Origin: Oscillospiraceae bacterium NTUH-002-81
GTDB lineage: Bacteria > Bacillota > Clostridia > Lachnospirales > Lachnospiraceae
Length of the DNA: 64,000 bases
Reading direction: 5' to 3'
NCBI GenBank assembly: GCA_032620915.1
Contig: CP136052.1
Span: 2,270,501 to 2,334,500, forward strand
Position 1 is the stretch's first letter. The number at the start of each line of letters is the position of its first letter. Shown here piece by piece: positions 45,818 through 57,137 of this stretch. The position numbers and the translations under genes are program-made. The notes beneath the pieces are model-generated. The model was not told where the DNA came from and made no database searches. It saw nothing but the letters and a program-made list of their open reading frames with translations.

Positions 45818-47155
45818 CAGTTGATATTGTATAACTCCCTTTTCGGAAAAGTGTTCCCGCTGTTCATTTCCCAAATTTTAGTGTATATTCATACATTTTT
45901 TAATTTTTCGAGCAATTTGAGCAACTGTATCTTGGATTTTGCCTACTGAATATTGAGAAAATTTAGGCTGAGAATTGAAAAAGGCTATCCCTTTATTGAG
46001 ACAGCCTTTTGAATTTAATTTAACTTATCTATCGTTTATTCTCTCATTCAGATTCTTCTCTGTATTCAAAGACGAACCACTTTTCATTCATATAAATTTC
46101 TATTGTATCGTCTGCTCCATACTGATAACCAAATCCACTTCCAAAATTAGACTGATTATCTTCTGTTGGTATTTCAGTTCCATCGACAGTTGATGTTATT
46201 TCTCCATCCATAGTGCCACAACGTGCATCCATGATGCTTTCTCTCCCTGTATCGTAGTATAATTTACCATCTATTCTTACCATAGGTATTCTATCCCACA
46301 TGGCATTTGCTTCTGTCTGTTCTATCACGGTAATTTTATAAACCTCTCCTAATTGTGCAGGATATGATTCCATTATTTCTCCGTTATAGCTAATTTCTAC
46401 GAAATCTCCAATTTGCAATTCAAGGTTCTCTTCGTTTGATATATAAAACTTATCTGCTGAATCAAGTTCCAAAGAACCATCTACCGGTTTTACTATTATT
46501 GAATCATGATTCGTTTCAATTACCGATGCCTGAAATGTTACCATTAGCGGTCTATTATCTGCCGAAGCAAGCATTTCAGTTATACAATTACCTAAAGCAG
46601 GCGTTGGTTTATAAATTCCTTGATATGGCTGTTCTACATATTCGATTCCTTTATCTACATAGTAAAAAAGAGTAGTTCCTGCCGCCCCATCACAATTTAT
46701 ATTGATCGTAATAGAATCTTTGTTGACCGGTGCATCATTGATTGATTGCTGACTGGTTGTTTCCATATCCATTAGCATAGATAAAAATTCATCAATAAAC
46801 TCCGTAGCTTCACCTTCTGTGTTAGGTGATATAGCATATTTGTCACCGTCAGAGACACCAATCGATACAATATCCTCTCTGGCTGGCAATCTAATAGGAT
46901 TCCCCTGTTCTTTTCTTCCACATGCACATAACATAATTGAAACAAAGTAGCAAAGACAAACCATACTGCATAATTTCTTTTTCATGGTCATAATCCTCCC
47001 CAAAATATATTTCGTATTATACGTTATCTAAGTGTATATTTCAATGTGTGGGAAATAGCCAGAACGTGTTTTTATGCATTGTGAATGCATGTTTATAGGC
47101 TCGTTTTCAGTGGGTACACAATTCCGAAAAGGGAGTTGTATAAAGCGATAAACTG
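45818..47155. mobile_element. 1.34-kb cassette bounded by long inverted repeats, without transposase
   Basis: The left end (45818-45862) and right end (47108-47155) are imperfect inverted copies over about 45 bases. The shared parts are CAGTT, TATA(C)AACTCCCTTTTCGGAA, GTGT, CCC and CTG. The only gene between them is the lipoprotein at 46044-46985. This is the form of a non-autonomous transposable cassette mobilised in trans. I do not recognise the repeat family. Confidence 0.6.
46044..46985 (-). CDS. Lipoprotein of unknown function (DUF5301-like region plus beta-barrel-like domain)
   Basis: This is a 313-residue exported protein. MKKKLCSMVCLCYFVSIMLCACG is a lipoprotein signal with the Cys in LCAC. 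Residues about 30-140 (PAREDIVSIGVSDGDKYAIS...YFVD-like, GNCITEML) resemble DUF5301, and residues about 150-225 (VTFQASVIETNHDSIIVKP...IGDFVEISYNG) resemble a DUF3221-type small beta domain. The C-terminal part ends NEKWFVFEYREESE. The start at 46985 is preferred because GGAGG is 9 bases upstream. It is the only gene in the inverted-repeat cassette. The function is unknown. Confidence 0.72.
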   Translation of the reverse strand: MKKKLCSMVCLCYFVSIMLCACGRKEQGNPIRLPAREDIVSIGVSDGDKYAISPNTEGEATEFIDEFLSMLMDMETTSQQSINDAPVNKDSITININCDGAAGTTLFYYVDKGIEYVEQPYQGIYKPTPALGNCITEMLASADNRPLMVTFQASVIETNHDSIIVKPVDGSLELDSADKFYISNEENLELQIGDFVEISYNGEIMESYPAQLGEVYKITVIEQTEANAMWDRIPMVRIDGKLYYDTGRESIMDARCGTMDGEITSTVDGTEIPTEDNQSNFGSGFGYQYGADDTIEIYMNEKWFVFEYREESE

Positions 47156-47162
47156 TAAGCTA

Positions 47163-47729
47163 TCAATCGCCACTTAGGCGTGTTTTCCCAATAACAATGT
47201 AAAACAACGGTATCATTATAATCATTGCTGCTATGATATGTACATATATGAAACTTTGTGTTCCTGTAACAAGAAACAAACTTGTTATTGTATAATTCCA
47301 TAACCAATGAAATCCTGTGGGCATCCAAATACTCTTTGTAGTGTAAAACATTTCATTGGCAAATATTCCATATAGAAAAGGAAAAATAAACATTACCAGA
47401 ACAGAAATATTATCGGTATTAAAAATATGTGGTAGTGTAAAAATAAGTGCAGCTATTACGCAACTCAAATACTTATTTTTACATTTTTGCAGCAACAGCC
47501 CAAAAATAATTCCTCTAAAAATAACTTCTTCAATAAAGGACACGAAAAAGTAAAATATGAATTTCCCTTTATGATTCATCAACAGTGATAAAAAATCAGT
47601 ATCTTGAAGAATTATATTTGATTTGACTGATGAATAAACTATAAACAATACAATGATTGGCATTATAGCTCCAATTGCAAAATTCAGAAAATCTATTTTT
47701 CTAAAATATAACCCTATGCTTTTTAACAT
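47163..47729 (-). CDS. CPBP-family intramembrane metalloprotease
   Basis: This is a 188-residue polytopic membrane protein of about six helices. The CPBP (Abi/CAAX) motifs are visible: SFIEEVIFRGIIFG (EExxxR, about residue 66), LPHIFN (second His) and the third block GFHWLWNYT. Bacterial members are often bacteriocin-immunity or prenyl-protein proteases, or serve phage defence. Here it is cargo of element 1, AT-rich compared with the mobilization genes. Its substrate is unknown. Confidence 0.85.
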   Translation of the reverse strand: MLKSIGLYFRKIDFLNFAIGAIMPIIVLFIVYSSVKSNIILQDTDFLSLLMNHKGKFIFYFFVSFIEEVIFRGIIFGLLLQKCKNKYLSCVIAALIFTLPHIFNTDNISVLVMFIFPFLYGIFANEMFYTTKSIWMPTGFHWLWNYTITSLFLVTGTQSFIYVHIIAAMIIMIPLFYIVIGKTRLSGD

Positions 47730-47776
47730 AACGCACCTTTTAACCTCTGATTTGTCATAATCCTGACACCATACTA

Positions 47777-48154
47777 TTATGAATAAATTATCTCATGCAA
47801 AACAATTTCTTCTGCCCGATTGTGGATATTATTGCACCGCCGCACCCATTCCATTTGACGGGTACACTTTAATTCCTCGGTTACGCCCTCGGCAATTTTC
47901 ATCTGCTCCATGATAGTGTCTAACCGTTCCTGTGCCTGTTCGTTCAGGTCTGCAAGATATGTCCACAATTCTCCGGTCAGTATCAATGTGTTCAATCTGG
48001 CTGGGTGGACTTCTCTTAAATATTCCCGGTGCATCCGTCCATACTTTCCGATGGGGCGGCGTTCTTCCGGCAGCTTCAAGTCTGGGATGTAGTAATCTCC
48101 AACAAGGATATAATCAATTCCGTTTTCCGTTATTCTTGGTTTCAATTCGCTCAT
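47777..48154 (-). CDS. TnpV-family transposon protein
   Basis: This is a 125-residue protein matching TnpV of Tn4451-type elements: ENGIDYILVGDYYIPDLKLPEE, RPIGKYGRMHREYLREVHPARLN, and LNEQAQERLDTI. TnpV is a conserved gene of unknown function at the ends of Clostridia mobilizable transposons. It lies just inside the right end, 150 bases from the att repeat. Confidence 0.88.
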   Translation of the reverse strand: MSELKPRITENGIDYILVGDYYIPDLKLPEERRPIGKYGRMHREYLREVHPARLNTLILTGELWTYLADLNEQAQERLDTIMEQMKIAEGVTEELKCTRQMEWVRRCNNIHNRAEEIVLHEIIYS

Positions 48155-48205
48155 GTTTTAATCTCCTCATTCTGGCTCATTTTTTTGCAAGTCTGGCTCT
48201 CCAGA

Positions 48206-48229
48206 AATATTGGTAAATCTTTGGTAAAT
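48206..48229. repeat. Right-end arm-type repeat of element 1
   Basis: AATATTGGTAAATCT(T)TTGGTAAAT matches the left-end sequence at 37403-37427 almost exactly, in the same orientation. It lies about 80 bases inside the right att site. Confidence 0.7.
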
Positions 48230-48308
48230 TTGAGACTGAAGCACAAAAAACGCTTAAAAACGGGGCTTATGAGACGATATGAGACTTTTCATCATGCCCG
48301 GTAAATCC

Positions 48309-48354
48309 TGCCGTGGCAGATGAACAGTATTTTTATCATACCCTTAAAACTCCT
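48309..48354. other. Att copy 2: junction of elements 1 and 2
   Basis: This is a second copy of the 46-base att site. On the minus strand it again reads as the start of the phosphatase gene (GGAG RBS, then ATG, coding MIKILFICHG) but then diverges and stops after RIYRA. The differences from copy 1 inside the codons are synonymous (CTT/CTG, ATT/ATC), as expected if the sites come from different phosphatase alleles. Confidence 0.85.
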
Positions 48355-48508
48355 TAAAATGCTTATTTTTGCCGTATTTTCGGCACTTACAACAATTTTT
48401 CAACATTGCTATGGCAGTGCTTTTGTACACTTTTTCAGGCTTATTTGGGAATAACTTTGCATAATTTTTTCCTTCGTTTGTGCTAAATTTGTCCTAAATT
48501 CAAAATTT

Positions 48509-49702
48509 TTAGCACACGACTTTTTTCATCTCTTTCAGGGCGTCCTCAAACTGCAAATGCGTATATGTATTAAGGGTAACTCCTATATCTGAATGTCCCA
48601 TAATGTATTGCAATGTCTTGGGATTCATTCCCGATTTCGCCATATTGCTGCAAAACGTATGCCGACAAACGTGGGGTGTGACTTTCGGCATCTGCATCTT
48701 ATAAGTCGCATTATATTTCTCTACAATGTGCTGGAAATATTTCTCCCAATGCAGTGCCACCATAGGCATATTGTTCTTATCTAAAAACAGAAACCCACTG
48801 TAGCCATCTACCATAGGCTCAATTTTCAAGCGCTTCCTGTTCTCTATGATTCTTCGAAAGCAATCCTCCACATCCTCATTCATGGGAATATAGCGAACAC
48901 CACTGTCTGTCTTTGGTGTCACAATCTCATATTTCATATTTCTGGTTCTCTGAAGCTGATGATCCACTTTGATCCGCTGTTCGTCAAACTCGATATCAGA
49001 AAGGGTAAGCCCTACGAATTCTGAAATGCGAAGCCCTGTATGAAATAAAATATAGATACCATCATAGTATATGGAAAAGTGTTTATCATTTTTTACAAAT
49101 TCCAAAAATGCTTTTTCCTGCTTTCGTGTAAGCGCTTCACGCGTCACACTGTCATTGACAACCACTGTCGCAAGTTGAAATGCAAACGGATTTTTCCTTA
49201 TTAAATCATCATCTACTGCCATTTGAAAAGCTGGTCTTACAACACCTCTGATAGAATGAATACTGCTATATCCTCTACCATCATCTTGTAATTTAATCAG
49301 CCATGCTTTTGCATCTGATAACTTAATACTGTCAATCCGCTTTGCTCCAAAGCTTTCCTTCTTAATTACATTGATGACGAATTGATAGTTCGCCTGTGTA
49401 TTATGCTTTACGCCTCTTTTCTGTTTTACATACTTTTGTACCAATTCCAATACCGTTAAATCTCCACCGTTGGCGGCAATCCCATCACGTAAAGCGCCTC
49501 CAATCTCCATTTCCTTCTCTCGCAGTGAAATATCCTTGCGCTTGCCTTGGGGATGCGGGTCTGATTTCGTCAGCCTCCAACTGTATACAGATGCTCGCTT
49601 TCCAAACGCATCTTTGTATACATACCGGTATCTTCCGTCTTTGTCTTGGCTCTCTCCGATTGCTAATCTACGTCCTTTGCTGTCTTTTCTAACTTCTGAC
49701 AA
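48509..49702 (-). CDS. Tn916-family tyrosine integrase (element 2, TTG start)
   Basis: This is a 397-residue recombinase, closely similar along its length to the integrase at 37.5 kb. The N-terminus is MSEVRKDSKGRRLAIGESQD; catalytic Arg in TGLRISEFVGL, HxxR in HVCRHTF, Tyr in NTYTHLQF. The start is a TTG with AAGGAG nine bases upstream; a nearer ATG is out of frame and opens only six codons. The core parts that read DNA near the crossover are the most alike between the two integrases, which fits their sharing one att site. Confidence 0.94.
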   Translation of the reverse strand: MSEVRKDSKGRRLAIGESQDKDGRYRYVYKDAFGKRASVYSWRLTKSDPHPQGKRKDISLREKEMEIGGALRDGIAANGGDLTVLELVQKYVKQKRGVKHNTQANYQFVINVIKKESFGAKRIDSIKLSDAKAWLIKLQDDGRGYSSIHSIRGVVRPAFQMAVDDDLIRKNPFAFQLATVVVNDSVTREALTRKQEKAFLEFVKNDKHFSIYYDGIYILFHTGLRISEFVGLTLSDIEFDEQRIKVDHQLQRTRNMKYEIVTPKTDSGVRYIPMNEDVEDCFRRIIENRKRLKIEPMVDGYSGFLFLDKNNMPMVALHWEKYFQHIVEKYNATYKMQMPKVTPHVCRHTFCSNMAKSGMNPKTLQYIMGHSDIGVTLNTYTHLQFEDALKEMKKVVC

Positions 49703-49799
49703 CGGGCATTTCTCCTTTCATGCAAAAGAGCCTCAACTTGGATAGATTTACTATACCATAGCCGAAGCTCAAAATCTATGAAAACCATTTTTGTCAACA

Positions 49800-50069
49800 C
49801 TAAATGGCTGTCAATTTTTCATCTACAAATTTTTCAAATAATTGCCTTTTTATCCGTGGGCGTGTTCCGTTCCACAATACAAAATTCTCATTTTCGTGTT
49901 CATCCACAATTTTTCTGATCTTCTTATCACTGAATCCAAAATACGCTGCTGCTTCCTGCACAGACAACGTATATTTTTCCCATACAGGAATGGAATGATA
50001 TTCCTGTTCCCCTTGTTGTTTTGCTGTATCTATAAAATCACCCTCTGTATTTTCTGTTGTTATTGGTCT
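49800..50069 (-). CDS. Excisionase-like protein of element 2, start codon unclear
   Basis: An open frame ending at 49800 reads ...EYHSIPVWEKYTLSVQEAAA, then FGFSDKKIRKIVDEHENENF, then VLWNGTRPRIKRQLFEKF. This is clearly related to the element 1 excisionase. No in-frame ATG, GTG or TTG exists before the conserved part; the frame opens after TAA TAA at 50070-50075. A rare ATA or ATT start, or a sequence error, is possible. It lies directly upstream of int2, the expected place. Confidence 0.65.
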   Translation of the reverse strand, partial: RPITTENTEGDFIDTAKQQGEQEYHSIPVWEKYTLSVQEAAAYFGFSDKKIRKIVDEHENENFVLWNGTRPRIKRQLFEKFVDEKLTAI

Positions 50070-50314
50070 TTATTATTTTATTTTGATTATCAAACCATTA
50101 TCCTTCAGTTCACGATAACACCTACGATAACGTTTTACCCCATAAAATTTCAACACATCGGCCTATTCTTCTACGTTGTGAATGTGCCTGATTTCCCGTT
50201 TTTACGGTATCCAATTTCTACACATCACCCGCCCGTAGGCATTTGTACTGTTTTCTAAGCATACAAAATCGGGAGAAGCCTTAAAATCAAGCCTCTCCCG
50301 CAAGTTCTTCACGT

Positions 50315-53300
50315 TTACCTCAACCCCACTTTTCTCAAATTACGGTTCAATTTCTCAAAATTGGCGTTAAAGCTCTGCTGTGCAATGTTCTGCATCCGCT
50401 TCACATTGGCTTCACTGATATCCCCTTGTACAATCACACGATTATCCATTGAGATATTGCCAAGTCCGGCAAGATTATTCAACGGTGTAACTTTCGGCAA
50501 TTCCAGACCAAGATTTAACTTGTTTGCGAGCGGATTATTCTTTAGCTGTTCTGCAATAAACTTCGAAGGATTCTCGCCCATATCCCATACATTCTCTGTG
50601 AATTTATTTGGCAGAACAGAATCACCCTTTCTAAGACTGGTAAGCATCCCCTGTTGTGTCAGAGGAATCAGTACCTGACCAGTAGAAGGAGAGACAATCA
50701 TTTCTCTGGTGTTAGATGTGCCATTTGGATCTTGGGTGATAGCAAGTTCGTCACGCTTAGTACGCTTAACACCTTTGGCATATACAGCCTTTACACTATG
50801 TCCTGTCTTTTTCTTTCCATTCAGATACTGTCCATAATTGGAACCATTCATCAAGTAATAATCCTCTGCTTCCTGAATAGTTTTAAACAGTCTTCCTTTA
50901 ATTTCTGTTTCACCGCCACCAGCATACTTTATTACAATATGATATCCTTTCAGCGTTTTTGTTGAACTTCCGCTACTTGGCGCATAATCTCCGCCAACAT
51001 TACGCATAGCGTCAGCAGCATTGTTGGCAGCATCTTTAACCTCGTTCAACCTACTTACAATGCTATCAACATTATATCCACTTTCTAACGCATCTACAAA
51101 ATTCTTATGTAAAGAAGCAGCCAGATTATTCAGATTCTCCGCACTATTGTAAGCGTTATCTAATTCCGTACACAAATTATCCGATTTTTTGTGCAAAAGC
51201 TTCACCAATCTTTTTAGACAATTCATCCGCAGAAGATTGATCTTTTTGAATTTCAGTATTAATAATATCTAGGCATCCAGTAAACACACTTGTTTGTGTG
51301 GTTAAAGTTACTCCATAACCAGCAATGGCGTTTTGTCCTGCTTTCCATGGATCAGTGATATTCTTAGAAATCGTAACACCATGAGCGGCAGACAGCTTGT
51401 CTAGTTCATCAGCAATAGTAGAAGCGTTCGCCTTTACAAGCTCGAAAGACTGCTGATACAATGCATTCTTATCATCTAGGGTAGCCTTTAAAGCTTCAAT
51501 CTCCGCATTCTTTTCGTTGGTAAAATCTTCCAACTGTTTGTCCAAAGCTTCTTTCTGAGCATCAATCGCATGGTCACGGTTGAAATCATCAAGATTCTTC
51601 TGTGCCTCTGCCCGTTGTGCTTCCAATTTCTTACGCTTTGCTACAGTAGAGGCAGTAGTATCACCCGACATGGCGGCAATCTGACGGTCAAGGTCAGTAA
51701 CCGATTTGGTCTTTTCGGCCAACTGTTCCCGATAATCGGCAAGGTCTTTCTCGGCATCAAGTTCTTCCTTCCGCTTATCTATGACCTCCTGCATCGCATC
51801 AATTTCTTTTTGCTTCATTTCTTCTAATGCGTCAATCCGCTCCTCATTAATAGAAATGATTGCATCTTTAGCCGATTCGGAATCGTTTACTGCATCCCAT
51901 TGGGCATTCTTTAATTCCTGAAGCTTTTCTGCATATTCATCAGCAGAATACTTTCCTTCCAGATAAGCCTTATTCAAACCGTCAATCTCATCACTATATT
52001 TCTTGACACGATACTCGGCTTCTTCATATTGTTGTGCAGCCAGACCAAGACGAGTGATGGCTTCAACAGTCCAATTCCCATTATCATCAATTACATCTTC
52101 ATCTTCCAACAGAGAAGCAATATTTTCCAATTCACTCTTAATACCACTTAATCTATCGGACAGTTCATCCAGATTATCCCAATGTACCTGTTGGATGGAA
52201 TTGTTGAATTTCTCTATATCGGTCTTACAGTCCAGAATATTACCATCCAAATCACTAAGCTCTTTTACCATTTCAAGCCACTGGTCAGAACCAGCATCAA
52301 TACGTCCACTATCTACAGATTCATTCATCTGCTTTACAAGAGCTTCTTTTTCCTGTTGTAGGTGTTCCAGCTGTTTAGTGGCTTCACTGATTTGGGCATT
52401 ATAGAATCCTTCGCCAATATGTAGCCCCATTTCCTCAAAGAGAGAGATTTGCTTATCTATATTATTAATGGCTTGATCGTGAATATCGAACTTATTGGTA
52501 AATTCTTCGATGATGTTATTGAACTTCTCTAGTTCAAGTTCTCGCATGGTTTCTTTCAACTCGGAAAGATTCTGTTTTACATCAGCTACTTTATCTGCCC
52601 ATGTTTGATAGTTCTCGATAGCCTCTACGGTATCTTCATTGCCTTTGCCAATAAAATCGGTTAGTGCAACAGCGCCGTTCATAACCTTATCACGAAATTC
52701 TGATGGAACCTTAGATAAAGCTTCAGCCGCTTTTTGTTCATACATAGAAAGCGCATCAGAGGTGTTCTTAATCTTTTCTTCTGTGATTGTCAGCTGACGT
52801 TCTACCAACTGATTTTTTGCAACAGAGCCAAGAACATTTTCGATGTCGGCCTTTAAGGTATTGATGAGTGCATCAAGTTTCTTGACACGTTTTTCGTACC
52901 AGTCGATTTCTTTCTCATAGGTGTCTTCCTGGGCTTTAGAACCAGAGCCAGAAACACCTTTGTTACCGGAACTGCCGGACTTATTCTTTCCTGTAGAAGA
53001 GCCGCCTTTATAACTGGATTTATTGGGATTATAAGAAGAACCTTTCGACTTACTGATTTGAGATTTTGCGTTACTAATTGCTTTTTCAACTTCAGATGAT
53101 GCAGCAGATTTCAACTGTGACATGGCGGCAGTGTTCACATATTTACCAGAATAAGAACCCGTTCCATTTTTCGCATTGTTAAACATCTGCAATGCAGTTG
53201 TCGCCGATCCCAGTGCCGTCATATAAGACATCAGGCTTGTTAAGTCCCCAGAAAAGTCAAGGGCAGTCTGATTGACATATTCTTTCTGTAATGCAAGAAG

Positions 53301-56300
53301 CAGTAATTCATGCCTTGTCTGCTCAGAATATCCTTTTTCATCCACAAAAGCATTGATTTCATCTGCGGTCGCATTTACCAGCTCGATTCCTTTTTCTGCT
53401 GCAAATTCCTTTTCTGCCGCCAATGCATCTGTCTGCCATGCAAGTGCATTTTCAACCAGTTCCAGCGCATTTGCCACGCCCATCTCTTCCAGATAAGATG
53501 CAATCAGATCCTTATTATCTTCCGTCACATTTTCAAGAATACCAGTCTGCTGTATATAAGCGTCTATCAGGTCTTCAAATATACCCCTCACCTGTTCTGT
53601 ATTCTGACCTGCTTCTTGAATCCGTTTGATATAGGTATCTATGCCTGATACGTCAGAGAATTTTTCATTAATGGTTGTGAGATCATCAAAATCAATGCCT
53701 GTAATTTTATCATTGTCGAATAGTTTGGCATAGGCTGAATCCAGCGCCTCAAAAGCGTCTTTTGTTTTGTCAAGATTGGAAAGTGTGGTCGCATAATCCC
53801 ACTTAGAAAGCACCTCTCCCGTTTTATCCAATTCATTCTGTAACGGAGTGCTGTAGAAGCCTTCAAACTCAGGAAGGGTAGATAGAAACTGATTGATCGC
53901 ATCAGTGATCGCCTGTTCATCACCGATAAACTGTTTGCTTGCAATCGCAGTGTTGATTAACTCCTGTCGAAAAGCATCAAAATCTTTTTCTGTATTAGGA
54001 ATCGTATTGCCCTGTAAAGCAGTTAAAGTTGTCTGCTGCGCCAAGTTTTGATTCAGATTTGTAATGGAAGAATTGTATCCGTCCACAGATTCTTTCAAAT
54101 CGCTATATCTGCTATACAGTTCTTTATATAAAGTATTGTTGGATAATTCTTCTGCTGTAAATGCATGGGAATCCCGCAATGCTTCTAAGGCTGCTTCGAT
54201 TTCCTTGTAATTTTGCAATACACCTTCCACGCTGGAATCACCAGAAAGGAACCATTCCCCGCCGCGATCCGTATGAGTTCCACTGCTGATGATACCGGCA
54301 TCATCTAGTACCTGCCATGCTTTTGCCGCCTCTTTGCCCATGGCAATGATAGACTGCTTCCAGGCACCGCCAAAACTGTCTTTTCCGGCATCCTTCAATT
54401 CTTCTTTTGAAGCATCCACACCTGCCAGCAAATCAATCTGTGCTTCTTTTAAGCTGTCCAAACTCATCTGTTTTACGGCCTCTGACAAAGAACCATACTT
54501 TTCTATCAGACTGTCAACGCTTTCACCCTCTGCCCCCAGCTTCTTCAACAATTCAGATTGTGTGGACATCAGGTCTTCTTTTACACTGGAATCTGTCTTT
54601 ACGGCCTCTGATAACTGCAAATATTTGTTCGCCAGTTCTGAGACTTCATTTCCCAGCGTGCTGGCTTCCTCTGCTGCCTCTTTGGCATTCTGCCGCATTT
54701 CTTCTATTTTCTGATTATGCTTGGAAACTGCGGATGTTACCGCACTGACACCAATGCTGATTGCCATTAGCGCAATCCCAACAGGATTTGACAGGAAAAC
54801 GCTTCGAATCGTATTTCCCAGTCCGATCATTGCAGCCTTTAAAGAAAAAGTAGATGCTGTCTGTGCCGCATTGGCAGCAGTTTGCGCATTGGTACTCTGT
54901 GTCAGCCCCAGCTCATTTAAACGCTGCAATGCCATCTCTCTTGTCATACCTTGCATTTCCAGAATACGAATTCGGTCTTGCTGGGATAACGCCTGACTTG
55001 CCAGCACATTTTTCAGCTGCGCATTTGTTAAATTGCCGGTTTCCAGAGCAATACTTTTCAGAAATTGGAACCTTTGATTCAGATTTTCATTGGGAATATT
55101 ATTTGCCGCCTGTAAAGCTTTTCCATAGCTTTCCACCTGCTTGGTAGCCGCAAGAAAAGCAGTCGTTCCTGTAACAAGAAATTTTCCCAAGCCCAGTGCC
55201 AGCACACCTTTTAAGGAACCTTCCACCAGTCCCCAAGAATTAGCAAAATCAAGAACAGATGCACCCAAATTTGCCATATCACGTACGGTATTGCCGTTCA
55301 CAATATTCTGGTAGGTCTCCGTAACAGAATTGGAAAAACGCTGCTGGGCTGCATCCGCACTGGTCATCCATGTTTCATATTCCTTTGTCGCGCTTCCTGC
55401 ACTGTTCATGGCCGTTTCATAGGCTTCTGCACTCTCCTTCATACCGGATAATAAGGCAGCGCCACCAGCAGCACGGGCTTTTCCGAAAATCGTTTCTAAT
55501 ACGTTGGCACGATCTACGTCAGAAAGCCGATCCATCACCTGTGAAATCTCATACAGCTGATCGTAAAAGCTCTTGAACGTCTTCCCATCTGCTTCCATGA
55601 TATCCACGTTGGTTAATTTTAGCAGTTTCTCCCGCAGTTTACTTGCAGACTGGGCTACATCGTCAATATCCTCTCCCAACTGCTGCAATTCGTTCTTTGC
55701 GTCGGCATCTTCGGAAGCCCGTAATCTCAAAGAGCCGATCTTGGCAGTATTGCCCAGATAATTAGGATCATTGTAATAGCGGTTGGCTGTAGCAAACATG
55801 GTTGCCGCCTGCTCAATGGAAGTATGTGCCTGGGTAAGGGTTCCTGCTGATATTCGAATTGCTTCTGCCAATCCTTCCGCGTCAATGCTGTACTTATTCG
55901 ACATCTCATTGACCAAATCCGTGTAGGCTTCCAGCTTTTTATCCATCTGGTCATTGCCATAGCCACCGATTTTTTCAAAAGAAGCAATGGAAGACTTGAT
56001 AGAACCAATGGCTGAATCAATGTCCACGTCTCCAACGTTTTCCAGAATCGTTGCCCACTGGCCGCCAAGCTCCGCATCTTGCAGGCTCCACCCCATCTTC
56101 TTAAACTCTGTGATGGCATATAATAAGGAATCTACCTTTACATTCAGCTCTTTGGCCTTATCTATTGCCTTGTCAAAATACTGATATAGAGCATCCCGAT
56201 CTGCAATCTCATCCGTCACCTTCTGCAGGTCTACCAGTCTGTCGTCCAGATTTTTTTGCCTCTGCGGCAGAAGCTTTCGTCTGGTTGACTGCTGCATACA

Positions 56301-56865
56301 GGAAGCTTGCCCCACTGAACAGCCTGGTAAAATTCTGAATAGAATCCTTAAAACTGCTTCCCCAGGTCTTACCCGCATTGTTCGTTGCATTCAATTCTGT
56401 TTTAAAGGCTGTCAACTGCCCCCGCAAAGATTTCAGGTCTTTTGCATTGTTCGCAATATTGGCAGAATCCAGAAGCTGATTATATTTTTCTGCCATTTCC
56501 TGACTGCCAAAAAGTCTGTCGTTATCTCTGCCTAAAATTTTGATCTGGTTTACCAACTTCTGTTTATTCACATCAAAATCAAGAGACACCTTATTTTTAT
56601 TGGCAATACCTTGTGCACTATTTACGGCCTGTTTTGCGGCATTCTGCGCAGCTCCTTTATTGACCGTAGTGGTTATGTTAATGGTCTGGTTCCCCATTTC
56701 GTTCAACTGCTTCTGGATTGCCTGCTGTGTTTTCGCGGTATCCAGGTGTCCCACCAGCTTTACTGGTATGTCTCCCAGATTTTCCGCATCTGATTTTAAC
56801 TGCTGCTCACTTTTCGATTTATGCAGCATCGCTGTTAATTGTATAAAGAAATTGTTATTACTCAA
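50315..56865 (-). CDS. Giant tape-measure-like protein (TP901 type), frame broken twice
   Basis: Three overlapping frames join into one of about 2,182 residues after removing one A from A7 (T7, 56251-56257, giving AAEAKNLDDRL) and one from A6 (T6, 51185-51190, giving AFAQKSDNLCTE). The start is a TTG with AAGGAG 6 bases upstream. The order is: helical N-terminus with a TP901-type core (GQWATILENVG, AEGLAEAIRISAGTLTQA, IFGKARAAGGAALLSGM), a hydrophobic segment (FLSNPVGIALMAISIGVSAV), a low-complexity linker (KSSYKGGSSTGKNKSGSSG), long coiled coils (QEVIDKRKEELDAEKDLADY), and a C-terminal beta-rich end. These are tape-measure features that in phages set tail length and help DNA enter. No other tail gene is in view. 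Confidence 0.82.
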
Positions 56866-56954
56866 GAAAATCTCCTTCCTAAAATTTGATATTTTTCATG
56901 ATTTCATTAACCGAAATGGTCTGACTGGCTTTATGCCATAGATAAAAGATAGAA

Positions 56955-57137
56955 TTATGAATTGGTAAGATAATCTTCTAATCTTGAAAATAAATGTGGG
57001 TACAGATCAATTTTTCCCAACTTGAATTTCGATAAAATACTTGCATCAATACTGACCTTTTGGGAAATGTAGCTTTGCTTCTCCCGTTCCAATCGGGTCT
57101 TATATAAATCTCTCAATTCTTCCTGCGTCACTGTCAT
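56955..57137 (-). CDS. Small helix-turn-helix protein
   Basis: This is a 60-residue protein: TQEELRDLYKTRLEREKQSY followed by ISQKVSIDASILSKFKLGKI and LYPHLFSRLEDYL, a phage-repressor-like helix-turn-helix. An ATG overlaps the preceding stop (GGATGA) right after GAGGGGGG; a GTG two codons on has better spacing. It lies between the RNA-polymerase-like and tape-measure-like genes and may regulate element 2. Confidence 0.6.
   Translation of the reverse strand: MTVTQEELRDLYKTRLEREKQSYISQKVSIDASILSKFKLGKIDLYPHLFSRLEDYLTNS

Larger units (their letters stand above)
37237..48354. mobile_element. Element 1: 11.1-kb integrative mobilizable element in a phosphatase gene
   Basis: It is bounded by imperfect 46-base direct repeats. 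It holds a tyrosine integrase and excisionase at the left, VirE- and CHC2-type replication proteins, a MOBQ relaxase with oriT, an XRE regulator on the other strand, small conserved element proteins and TnpV at the right. No conjugation (T4SS) genes are present, so it would need a helper to move. Matching putative Int arm sites occur at both ends (37403-37427, 48206-48229). Confidence 0.85.
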
